Shown piece after piece: positions 10,673 through 21,793 of a stretch of 64,000 nucleotides of DNA. Source of the DNA: Trichuris trichiura. Its lineage: Eukaryota; Nematoda; Enoplea; Trichinellida; Trichuridae. Made by a program: the position numbers and the translations under genes. The stretch covers positions 4,340,001 to 4,404,000 of the forward strand of contig JBAJFE010000005.1 of assembly GCA_037903355.1 (NCBI GenBank), read 5' to 3'. Under the pieces are notes generated by a model, which was not told where the DNA came from, made no database searches, and was given only the letters and a program-made list of their open reading frames with translations. The first letter of the stretch is position 1; every line of letters begins with the position of its first letter.

Positions 10673-13236
10673 TCAAAAATGGGACAGACCAGCCGGATAT
10701 TGAAGAATGAATCTGGCTGTCAACGCTGCCACAGGGCAACCCCATGGTGCTTGTGGAAATGTTCCATTGCCTGCTGCCATGTCAATGTGAGTATATTTGA
10801 TCGGTTTGTCACTATCGCATCCATGCTGCAACAAGTACATTACGTCTGATAGGAAACTACGTTCTTTAAGGCCTACTTTGTCCAAGCCGGAACCCATAAT
10901 AAGAAATGCTGCCGGTATCGTATGTCCTCGGGGGGTTCTCACGCTTGGCTCAGTATTTGATTGCATCAAATCTTCATACTCTGACTGACCCTTGTTTGCT
11001 TCGTAGTCCTATAATAATAATAAGAGCTTTGAGGTGACATAGAGCACTATAGACGGTTGACCTCTCGACGTAATCTTGACAGTTCCACTATATCTGCAAC
11101 AGCAACAGACGCGGCTCGTAGCTTTTCTCCTTCCCCATTCTTTTGTGCGGGACCATTACATACGGCAATCTGGGGCCATTGTTGGGGGTTTTAAAATTTG
11201 AATTGCGCTCTTTAAAACTTACGCTATAGCCATTTCCGACGGTGAGACCTGCGTGACCTGTCAGCGTGGCAATTGTGCACAAGTGCGGGTTGACTTCGCG
11301 AATTGCCCTTTCGCGCATTTCGCACAGCGGATCCACCATAATTGTCCTTCCTTCAGCGTCCGTGTTGACAATGCGTATTCTCTTTCCGGAACGACTGGTC
11401 AAAATTTCGTCGCACGAGTAGCTTTCCGGTCCAACGCTATTTCTGACCAGCGCCACGCTACCGAGCACTTTCAGATTTTCAGGTTGCAACAGATCAAGTA
11501 CCTAAGAATTCTTTTTTTTTTGAATTACGGTAGGTATCCGATCGCCGTCGCACTTTGAAAAAGCCTACAACAGCCGCGGCTCCACACTTGTCGCGTGACA
11601 TGCCGTTCATGGCATTGCCAACTTTAATGTTCAGCCCGCCCGTGTCAAGCGTCACACCCTGTAATGGCCAACCTGTCATTGTTCGTTTGCAGTTCGGCAC
11701 TGCTTACCTTTCCTACAAACATTAGCGTATCCTTTATTTTGCCAATCCCAACGTACTGAAATTTTACTAGTCGAGACTGATGACGCGCAACTGCTTAAAT
11801 GATTTGCTTTAACTTTTCCCGCCAAGGAAAAACAAAAGCATAAGTGACCATTAGCCCCTCGACCGACCGCATCCATCAATGGATATTCTTTCTTGATGAC
11901 ATCCTGATCCGAGATGACTGTCAACTTTACTGAATTACTGCTCTCGAATGTCTCTTCAATATATTGAACTATCTTGGCAGGGCTCATTCGTTCTGGGTCG
12001 GAGCCGCCTATGTCTCTGGCAACGGCTCTAAAAGGACGAACGTCATTGCCGCCACCAACTCATCATCTGATCGACTACCTGCCGCTTTCTATTGCCGTAG
12101 CCAATGCGAGCGCCCTCGCACTTGAGGTCATTGCGTCATGGGCGCACCAGAGACTCAAAGAATTTATCTTTTGCCTATTCTCTTTGGCCAATTCCCTTAC
12201 TTCGAGCGGCTAAAGCATATCCAAAAAAGGCTAAGCGAAAGACATGCAGGAAAGACCCAACCACGTAAAGTGTCTGCATCGCTCCAAGTAGCGACACTAA
12301 CGGAGCGGTCGGATAGGACTTGTGAACACCGCAGGCCAATAGGATGCTTTTCATACCGGCCTTAAGCGCTCTGATATGCAAATGAAGAAGTGACGTCAAC
12401 GGTTTGGGAAGGAGTTGCATTGCAATAATGACAAACCGAGACATGCCGATTTCGGCGGCTTCTTTAAAACGACGTTCGTCATCGAAATCTCTGGTCAATG
12501 GTCCAGTGGCGCTGAAAATCTGAAGCAACAGAATTTGCAGGGACAACCTTTAACGTTGGGCGGTAAGTACGTGCCTTAATTACAACTTAGGTTAGGCGGA
12601 GAAGAATATTATAAAGTGATGTACTAAGATTAGCTAATAGCTAATAATCTCGCAGCTTTAGAGGATGAAAACTGGAAGATATTGTAAGTTCATCCAGTTA
12701 AGGGGAGTATGGTTGATTAGTCGTTTTTTTAAAGTTGCTGTACGGTATGTCACCTACATATCCTATAAGCTGGTTTATGTTTACTGCTTACTACTTTCGG
12801 CTACATTATGTAAACTTCTAAAAAAAACCTCTTCCTACGCAAATCAACAAAGCGAAGAGTGTTGGGCAGTTGTTTACAGTTTTTTTAAAATTGAAAACAA
12901 GTTGGAACTTGTTAACGCGCCCCTTTACAGTACGAAAAAAAATGCTTACCAGACGGGAAGAATGTAGAACGTTGGCAGGCACGGGAATCAGACGTACCGA
13001 ACCGGCGTCCAAGGCGCTTTTGTCCAACTTAAAAGGCGAAATGTTGAAATTTTTCAAACGGCCGCTCGAACGCTGCGCTTGTTATTCATAGTTTTACCGC
13101 GAAAAAGTTTTCCAAAAATGGTTTCAACGGCGCCAAGTCGGCCGGTAGGTCCGCAACGTCTGAGGCAACTACCAACAAGCCATCGTAGGCGGCGTCGTTA
13201 AAGTTTGCGCAAGTCTTTACCAAGTATGGTACCTGG
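10673..13236 (-). CDS. M17 leucyl aminopeptidase-family protein (nematode W07G4.4-like)
   Basis: Eleven exons read on the minus strand: 13098-13236 (its 5' end uncertain), 12950-13027, 12437-12519, 12262-12370, 12079-12209, 11849-12027, 11708-11790, 11554-11658, 11223-11501, 11062-11169 and 10673-11008. All joins keep frame, giving at least about 540 residues. Seen: LIFSATGPLTRDFDDERRF, YVPLEVRELA, ARDIGGSDPERMSP, VGKGVTLDTGGLNIK (catalytic Lys and a metal Asp in LAPs), MSRDKCGAAAVV (second Asp) and NTDAEGRTIMVD (Asp, Glu and Arg of the active site), ending GNGTFPQAPWGCPVAALTA. The metal and catalytic residues are therefore present, so it is probably an active cytosolic dimetal aminopeptidase; substrate unknown. 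The start codon was not found: the first in-frame ATG (13598) sits at the head of an unconvincing extension, so a short 5' exon is likely missing. Three in-frame stops near 12065 are removed by a 51-base intron. Confidence 0.88.
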
Positions 13237-16171
13237 CTGAACGTATGGAAATAGCGAGTTGGACAATAGTCAGCTACATCTTTGTGCTTACAACGTAGAC
13301 GACGACATTTCGCCAAAAATGAGCGCTTTGAGACGATGGTTAGACTGGGATGGAAAATGTGCGCTCGTTTCTCTCTGTGTGTACTTTTAAGCTTAGCGAT
13401 AGATAAAAGCGCTGCGCGAAAAATTTGTAAAACTCGCGCTGCCAAAAACGAACGTATACGCAAAAGGTTAAAACAAACTCGTACTGCTCTGAAGCGCGCG
13501 GATAGGAGAACAGTTTTCGTACTTTGCTCTATCGTTGAAAAGAAACTGGCATACTGTATTTTTTCAAAACGGTCTTTAGGTACCACTTTCACTATCATGT
13601 TTTCAATCTTTTAATAATATCCAATCCGCGTTCGTCTTATCGATTGAAATCACCAGTGGCAAATTGTCTTTTTTTAAAAAATGGCTGCAATTAAACTGAT
13701 TTAAACCTTTCCGCAAATCATTTTTTTGGCTTAATTACGACACGCTCAATTTGACTACGCGGCGACGTAGATTTCCCGCGAGAAAGGGTGGCCGCTTATT
13801 TTTGTGGAGTCGATCGGTGGAACAATTGGCGTCGACTGCTGATGGTCGGTCACAATTGCGCGGGAGTTCGGGGCGGCTTTATTATTTGCTTTTGGTCCAT
13901 TCGCACCCACTTGAAAAATTGCGTCGACTAGCTAGTTGTTATTTATTTTCTGCAGACACGCCTGCGATACCGGTCGGTTGGCAATAACAAGTAAACAGGT
14001 CCTTGCGAAGCAAAGCCCACGAAAACGGTGCCCACTGGAACTTGAGTTGCGTCATTTTCTTCGGGGAAGGGGGAGGACTTTATTTAAAAGTTTGAGCGAA
14101 AGAAAAAGCGTAGTCGTGCCGCTTCGTCATTTTTCCGGAAAGCCGGAATTCGACACTGTTTGATAAGCGCGCGAAGCTTCCAATGACTTAGCTTCTTTGT
14201 TCTCGAAGGCGCAGGTTTTAACGTAGGAAAAGTCGGACGTGGAATTTTTTTATCCGCCGCTAAATTCTTTTTTGGCATTATTTTGATCATTTAAACTGAA
14301 GTCGAGCTTGCACGAACGCCACTTTGTGTAAATGAGACAATTTCACGACTACGATCGACCGACGCACGGCGAGCTATATTGGTTCGGTACGATAAAGGCC
14401 TCAGGTTTGATTTCGTCGAAATTGTTTTTTCAACCGGATTTGTTTGAGTACTTATAGATATGAATTTTCCTTATTAGGATATGTGATTCTGAGAACAGAA
14501 TGAGCTTTGCGCAGTCGTCAGTGCTTTCTTTGTTCGCTTGACTCATCTGCCAATAGTAATTTTACTCTTTGGTCAAATACATATGCTCAGAAAAAGGTTG
14601 GTAGTCTTTTTTCATCGCGTTACGAGTAGATTTCAATGCTGGCAGCGGATGGATCATTGCTTTGGAATGCAGGTTGTATATAGTATGTTTTTTCGAACGC
14701 TTAGTACTGCCCTACGCTTTCGACACTTATACTTGTTCAGCGGAAGATGTTCCGCATAGTTTTAGTTACTATTCTCTAAGATATGTCTGTTACAGTAATC
14801 TTGCTTGCGTTTTTTATGCTATAAGTACAAGTTAAATTTTATGTTAAGCCTACGTATGTCCTTTCTTGGCTGTTGGAATTTCTTCGTACCAACTACCATT
14901 AATGGGCACAAAGTATTGTTGTTGAAGAAGTTTTATTTGTGTCTTGTCTTCGTGTCTCCTTAGCACATTTTTCTACATCCCCTTCTTCGTCTCGTTAGCA
15001 GTAATTGAACGTAAATGCCAGGTGTTCGTGCAAGGTCAACAAGCTGTTGTTGTCCCTAGCAATGGGTAGACGATTGCGTCATGTTAAGTCAAAGAAAGGA
15101 AGTCGAAAGGCTAATTATTACAATTGGGATGTGAACAATTTCGGTCAAGTGCTTTTGCCACTACGCAGGTGCCGGCGCAAGGCATGCCATTGTGTCCCCG
15201 AGCAAAAGGACCAATCGGATCATTAGATATCCGGTTTTTGACCCGCGCTCGACACCGAACACGAGCGTTCAATTCGTTGCGTGAGCTGTATTTGCTTTGC
15301 AAACTCATTTGAGAAATAGTTTCAATGCGATCATGCTCTTCGACATTCAAATCTGCTCATGTTTAGCGCATTTGTAGTAATGGAAAACTGGTCCGACAAC
15401 GACGACCACCTTGTGGAAGGAAGTTTCTTTTTGCCATAACGGTCTGCCCAATCATAGTATAGTGTTTGCTGCGCAAAGAGCGAAGTTGCTGTTATTACGC
15501 AAGTTTTGGTTGATATAGCTTCAAGCGAGTATTGGATTTAGGCAAAAAGGTCGCTTCTCTTTCCAGTTAGCATTTTGGACAGTCGCACGCAATTGACCGA
15601 ATTGTGACTGAGTTGCATTGTCCAATTGGTGTCGATTTTGTGCAGCTATAAAATTGGAGCAACTGCTTGTTTCATCATAGCTTTCGTTTTGCAGGATTCG
15701 CCAACCATGGCCGCCGCCGCCACCACTGTCTGCCATTTGCGATTGGTTCACTGAAGCCATTTATTAGCATAGTAAAATTGTTTTTCCATAAAAGCTGTTC
15801 GACCGCATCAAGCAAGATTGCAAGGTCGTTTTCCGACATCTTCGTTGCGGGATAAAGGAAAGCAGAGCAAATAGGCGCGACTGGTAAGGAGAAAGGAACG
15901 GAATTAAACCAGACCAGAAGAAAAGGAGACTTTTGATTGAACAAACGCCAGTCGGCCGTCGGCTGGTTTTCCCGCAGCGGTGATACGTGGCAACGGACCG
16001 CGACAGCCCACGACAACTCAGCCCTTAGCAGTTGCATTGTGGTCTATTGAAAAAGTTTTTTTTTCTTTTTCAAACAATCAGCGGCAGCTGTACTTAGCTT
16101 CTACGGAAACTGGATGAACAAAAAATCAGCTTCGCATCTTGTTTTTTATCGACAGTTATAGCCGTGGAGCA
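13237..16171. other. Intergenic, M17 peptidase 5' side to astacin 1
   Basis: This stretch probably holds the missing first exon and promoter of the M17 gene near its left end. Scattered frames of 60-120 codons occur on both strands without recognisable domains. The only cluster worth listing is the minus-strand one at 15111-15849, given separately. No RNA gene or large repeat was seen. Confidence 0.4.
15111..15849 (-). CDS. Possible small unknown gene
   Basis: I do not recognise this. The minus strand has three successive open frames: one starting MSENDLAILLDAVEQLLWKN at 15849, one starting MASVNQSQMADSGGGGGHGW at 15760 (79 codons, Gln/Asn-rich) and one at 15350-15111 ending with Cys-containing GMPCAGTCVV and RNCSHPNCNN. 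They could be exons of one small gene, but I could not find joins that keep frame, and the frames overlap each other. Chance frames are equally possible. Confidence 0.2.
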
Positions 16172-16385
16172 ATGGCACTTTTAGTCATGTTCGTTTGGCG
16201 AACAGCAGCAGCACTACTTTTGTTTGTTTCCAACTATTGTCTACCTTACGTGTGCTGTGCACAGGAGATTGACTGGCGTAAGTATTGTTTGCATATCTTT
16301 CTAATATGAAGTCGTAGTTCATAAGCATATTAATATCTTACATGGCTCGATTACTCAGGCTCATCTGCCATTATTCTTATTCTTC

Positions 16386-16424
<39 letters not shown>

Positions 16425-19390
16425 TGTTATTATGTGCACTTTTCGTGTTTCGGGTTGGTTGCCTGTTGTTGCACTGTAATGCAGTTCCGAAAACCTTTGT
16501 TAGGCTTTTGTATCTTGTAGTTTCTAATTATCACTATGCGCGCATGACGTTCATAGTTGAAAATTTGCATAAGTCCATGTATGCTAGAAGGTAGGACTTT
16601 AGGTTCTTTGATCCTTGCTTGACATTTGCTTAGATGGTTGAAGGCCAAATGATTACGTTTGTGACATGCCTTAAGTTGCTACTTTTCTGAGTTTAGGACT
16701 TACGGGCAGCTTTTCACTTGATTCGTCTTAAGAGATTCATACGAGAAGGGTGATCCACTTTTAGCTTCCTTTTTTTGGTAGGAATAGAAATTGTTTAATG
16801 CGCTGATGTAAGCCCGTTGCAGTTGCAATGTAGAGCATCTTGTCACGAGTGCATAAAGCTTTTTTCACTGCAAGTAAAAAAGAAGCTTTGCAGCCTATGG
16901 CGGATTCGAAATAAGTTGCTATGTAGTCGTTGCCGTGTTAAAGACGTATTACCTGGGCGCAGGCATAACGTTTTCGTCTAGCACAATGAATGCATAAGCT
17001 GTAACGACTTTTTAAAGTTGACATAACGTTAAGTGCAGCTTTCGAGCATAAAATCTGCGCGCACTTCAGTTCAATTATTGTTGGCTGCATTTTTTATTTC
17101 GTTGGTTTTTTATAATAGTGTACGGAAGTGCGACCCATAAAAGTTTATTTAAATTAGCGTAGCTTTTTTCGGGAAACTGCTGTTCCCGTCTTTACGGACA
17201 CCTACCCTAGTTTAAATAAGCTTTTGCGGGCCGCACTTCCGTATACTATTATGAAATTTTTGCAAGCCCTTAAAAAAAGCTTTTTTTCAGTGCAACTTCA
17301 TTGGCACTGTAACTTTTCCAGTAACTGACTTTACCGTCCATTTCGCTTGATGAGTTTAGATTTCTTTGGAAGGTTAGAAAAAGAAGCTTAATTCTTAATA
17401 ATGGTTCATCTTCAGGCCACCCATTGCGTATTATAAAAAAACTGGAGAATAGTTTTTGAGGAAGAAAGGCTTTAGTATGCATCTATGACATTTGAGCAGT
17501 TTTAGTTTCCCGTAATTTTTAATCTGTTTTCCAGACGTTGGTTAGAGAGACGATTACAGTGATGTTAAATGTTTCCGCTTTGAAAGGAAGTTTTTTCCTT
17601 TTTGAACCTGAACCTTTAACGTTAATTGATGGGGCAGTTGTTGGAGCATTTTAAAAGGGCTTTCGTAATTTTATTTTGCTCGCTGTATTTCGAATTTACG
17701 CTTGCACTCGCTTCTTTTTAGAAGATCACGCGACTTACTTGACATCGCAAGATTTTCAAAATGGAATGCTTCTCAGTACAGGCGAGTATTGCTTTAACAT
17801 GCTTTTCATTAAAAACTAGGACAATCATGACTCGATCAACTTCAGCTAAACTGGTTCTACAGGAGGCATTCCATTTGCTTGTTGCATTTACTGCCTACGC
17901 GGAAGTCAGATTAACTCATCCATGGGCAGCCTCATTTAAATTACTTTTGTAGCGTACTTTGTAGCAAGAAATAGCTAAGCTTAATAATCATTGCTGCGAG
18001 ATTTGCTCCCGCCTTTCCTATGCGAATGTTTTAATTTCTTATAAAAGTCTTATTAGCTTCCTAATGTCGTACGGTTCATGCTTTTCCTCTAAAGGCATGA
18101 ATATTACTCATTGATTCTGACTCCGCATGAATTTTTTTAAATATACGACGTCGCGAAGTCCATATTTATTCAAAGCTTCTCAATTTCAGCCGAACTATAC
18201 GGCAGTGGCGGAAAACCGCTGTGGGCGCAAGGTGAGCATGGTGAGATGCGCGCTGAATCGACATTGACTGATTATTTAAGAAAAGTATCAAGGAGATATT
18301 GCCGGCAAAGCAGCTGTTAGGCGACGCTTAAAAGTTCGCGGTGTCGCGCGAAACGGAGTTCGTATGACAAAGGATAAATGGCCAAATAACGAAATTCCCT
18401 ACGTGCTAGGCGAATTCTACTGTATGCCTATGGAACTTGATTATACTTTTCTGACGCAATTGTTTCAGCGTCCAAAGAAAGAGCCGTCATTGCTCGATCT
18501 ATGCAAGCTTACCATGATCGGACTTGCGTTCGATTCGTTCCTCGAACGTATCAGTCTGATTATCTGTACATAGGAAGAATTGACGGGTGAGCAGTTGTTA
18601 TGTTGCTACCGCTACCTGCTTATGTTGATGACCAACTTTTACCAGCTGCTTTTCGGACGTTGGTCGTGGTGGCGGTAGGCAAGATTTGTCGCTCGACTAT
18701 GGTTGCTTAGACTATGATACGATTATACACGAACTAATGCACGCCGTTGGCTTTTGGCACGAACATGAGCGGTGGGACCGCGATGAATATATAAATATTC
18801 TGTGGGAAAATATTGCCAAAGGTTAGTTGCTTCCAACAAGCGCGTAGTTGCGCCTTTACGAAGGACGTCCTAGATGCGTATGATCAATTTGGCAAGGCCA
18901 ATCTGTTGGAAAGCGACTTTTATGGGGAAAGATACGATTATTTTTCCATTATGCACTATGACAGTAAGGCCTTCACTCGAAATGGTCGTCGTACCATTGA
19001 GGCTGTCCAACCTGGCATGACCGATATAATCGGTCAGATGAAGGACTTTAGCGCAGTCGATCTGAGGAAGATTAATAAAATGTACAATTGCCCTCCATAC
19101 TATCAGTATATGATTGGCAATACGGGTGGTGGCTGGTTAAACCGGCTACCGACTGTAACCGGCGAACCGACCGTCAGCACTTTGAGGAGTGGTCCGAATA
19201 TACTGCCTTCTGCGCCTCTATTTCCTCCCCGCGGTAATGATCTTCATGCGGTTTCAAGTAGTCATTGTCCTTTTCAGTCTGCGAAGACAAAGCAACCCAG
19301 TGCTGGCTTATAATTAACCGGTGCAGATCTCTTTTCTACGAATTTCTCATGCGCTACTTATGCCCAAAGTCTTGCGGCTTTTGTAGCTGA
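16172..19390 (+). CDS. Astacin metalloprotease with C-terminal ShKT domain (astacin 1)
   Basis: Eight exons (16172-16277, 17722-17781, 18190-18231, 18293-18421, 18469-18586, 18646-18821, 18874-19233, 19278-19390) give 1104 bases, 367 residues. Exon 1 encodes a hydrophobic secretion signal (AAALLLFVSNYCLPYVCCAQ). A short propeptide precedes the protease domain, which begins near NNEIPYVLGEFYSS. The zinc site is HELMHAVGFWHEHERWDRD, matching HExxHxxGxxHExxRxDR, and the Met-turn is SIMHYD, followed by the Tyr zone. The last exon encodes VCEDKATQCW...CPKSCGFC with six cysteines, a ShKT module. Known role of the family: secreted zinc endopeptidase acting on cuticle, matrix or host proteins. Intron 1 is 1.44 kb with an AAT repeat and a foldback element; intron 2 appears to be GC-AG. 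The long single-exon reading to 19313 ends in intron sequence. Confidence 0.92.
16387..16424 (+). repeat. (AAT)n microsatellite
   Basis: About twelve tandem AAT/TAA units in the first intron of astacin 1. Confidence 0.9.
17112..17252. repeat. Foldback (MITE-like) element in astacin 1 intron 1
   Basis: Arms at 17112-17153 and 17211-17252 are inverted copies over 42 bases with about six differences, beginning ATAATAGT and carrying CGGAAGTGCG. The 57-base centre holds a smaller hairpin, CGGGAA/TTCCCG. The element is 141 bases long with no coding. Confidence 0.8.
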
Positions 19391-21793
19391 TCGACGGAGT
19401 TTTCAAGTAAGTTTGGCTAATATACGGCGCGCTTTCATGCTATAACCCAAACATTCGTCATCATCTTTTAGAGTGCCGCCGTTTGAAAACAGTAGCGCTG
19501 GGAAAATGAATCGCCTTTATGTGAACATGTTTACATCGGATGAGTAAAAATTTCTGGTATTCCTCAGCTGACTGTCACCGCAGGAAAATGTTAAAAAAGT
19601 TAAGTTGCACACACAAGCTTGACATGTTTCTGCTAGTCGCAATTAGCGCACAAATATGTAATGTCTTACGCCATTTCTGCATGAGTTACATTTTGCGTTT
19701 GTTACAACAGACAAGCATGCATAAGACAAAATAATTGAATCCAACACAGAATACTGTAATTTTAGTTAATGATCACTAGGTTCACTTAACGTAAGCTGAG
19801 GCATTTTTGTCTTTATGTAAAGAAACAGCATTTGCATAGCGCACCTAAGCGGAATCGAAGTTTGCTGGAGAACCTTACATTGCTGTAGTAGCTTGTTTTG
19901 CTAATGAATTTTACGTACCTGCGATGGCTGACAATACGAAGAGGTGGTCAATGATTACGAAATGTTTTGGAGATCAAGCGAGAAGTCTACAATATATGGT
20001 CACGGAAACTGTTAGGTAACTTTGATTTTTGAATGGGGCACTGCTTTTGCTTTATTTTAAAATATGGAAAAAGTTTTTTAAATAAAATATCCGAATATGC
20101 GCTATTGGCCAAGCAAGACAGTTCATGTTTGAAAAATGCTTTCAACTAGCTGCATTGGTAAGTGAGATTTCGGTAACGCAAACTTTTTCTGGACGCGGGA
20201 AAATTTTCCCGCGTTTCCATTTTCATTTCACCAAGATATTTGTCAGTCGCAAGTCGCTTGGGCAGCTTTTGTAAAAATGCCAACTTTGCTCTCGTCCCGT
20301 CAAATCTTGTCCGCAGTTTCTTTATTCAATCTCTACAATTATGCCGTATGTTGTAAGGTAAAAAACATTTAATTTCATGGTTAACTGACTTCTTACAGTA
20401 TAAAGTAATAAGTTGTTCATTTAAAAATTAAAAATTTGAATTTTTACTTCAATAAAGGAATTGTGGGCCACTTTAACTCTTTTTATAGCTTCACGCATTT
20501 CTACTATCCGCCGATATCCCTGTTTGCTTCTGCTTCTGTTATTCAGTCAGCTTTTTCTTATTGTAAGCTACTCAAAGTCGAGTGTGGGGGAGAAAAAAAA
20601 GTTAATTGATTCTGTTTTTCAGTTATAAATAAAAGCTTAAGTTTTTGGCAAACCGTATGATTATTTGCTTAGAAACGCCTTAGCTAGATGGGCGGTTTTA
20701 ACTTTAGTGAAATATTTTCGGAAGTTCTTTGGAAGCTGGTTCTTTCTGCTTGGCTAAGCAGGCAAGCTTTAACTTTGTTTGTCATGTTAGCCGCTACAAC
20801 GCAGGCACGTTTTGCCAGTAAAAAATAGCTTTCCATTCTTTACTTTGATGTTTACATTTAGTATATTCTATCAAGTCTGTATATGTTCATCACATGACAA
20901 TGTTTTTTCTGAGAATTGTGCTTAGTACTTTTCATAGACCTTGATGGCTTTTTAGAGAATGAAATAGCCTATTTCCATATATAGACCTATGCAGGCCAGC
21001 ATGAGGAGCGTGCGACCAGTCGACTGGCAAAATAAAAGTCCTGTTGCATTAGAGCCCACATAATTGGGATTAATATGTATAGGTAAGCGATTTATTGCAA
21101 TTGACGCTTTCCTTATACGGTGGGCTTTGCAGAAAAGTTGAATTTACCATTTTCCTGCCCTTGTGTATCTGCCATATTTGGCAGTAGCTGGAAAGGGTTA
21201 GCTATATCGTTACCTCCGAAGGTAAAAGTCGTGGCATCATATATCTGAGAAGCTTAGTAATGCCTTTAATATTATTCAGGTTTATCCGAATTAAGATATC
21301 CAGTTGATCGATGAATGGGTAGTGGAAGCAACGAATGTATGTACACACCCGTTTCTCTCCCTCCCAGTCGTCAACGCTGAGAGAGCAACACCGGTTTGAT
21401 CGACTGGACTGCGGCAAAAGCTTTCAAGTGTTTGCAGACGAATATGATACCTATCCGACTCGAAGCGACCCGGACCGGGGCCAGTTTGTTCTTCTCTTTA
21501 TGTCAACAGCAATGTCTCCCTGAAGTCGTCCTCTCTCGGTGAGTGGCCAAGCTGACGATAACCAGTGAATTCATCAGGCGCGCCAAACAAGCTGCCCGCG
21601 GCGAGCAAAGGTCGCATGTCGCGCGGCCGTTAGTTTGCCTTTGCAACGTTCGGCTCACCTCAAGTCGACCACAAAGCATTGTCCAAACGCCACTGAGGTG
21701 GCAATACGTTCAGCCGCTGTGCGCCAAAGAGGATTTTCTTTTCGTCCGATCGTCTCCTAATGCTCTTACGCCAGTCGTTGTTCCCTCATATTG
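19391..21793. other. Intergenic, astacin 1 to cadherin
   Basis: About 2.4 kb without recognisable coding. It holds the astacin 1 3' flank and presumably the cadherin promoter. Frames of up to 83 codons near 21202-21794 have no domain. No tRNA, repeat array or canonical poly(A) signal was identified. Confidence 0.45.

Noticed and set aside
12028..12078. Three in-frame stops in the M17 peptidase, suggesting a pseudogene
   Set aside because: A 51-base GT...AG intron, the usual length here, removes them and joins ESGR to AVARDIGGSDPERM in frame.
13282..13614. 110-codon plus-strand and 170-codon minus-strand frames at the 5' side of the M17 gene
   Set aside because: They are basic and low in complexity; only the part below 13236 on the minus strand aligns with the expected peptidase N-terminus.
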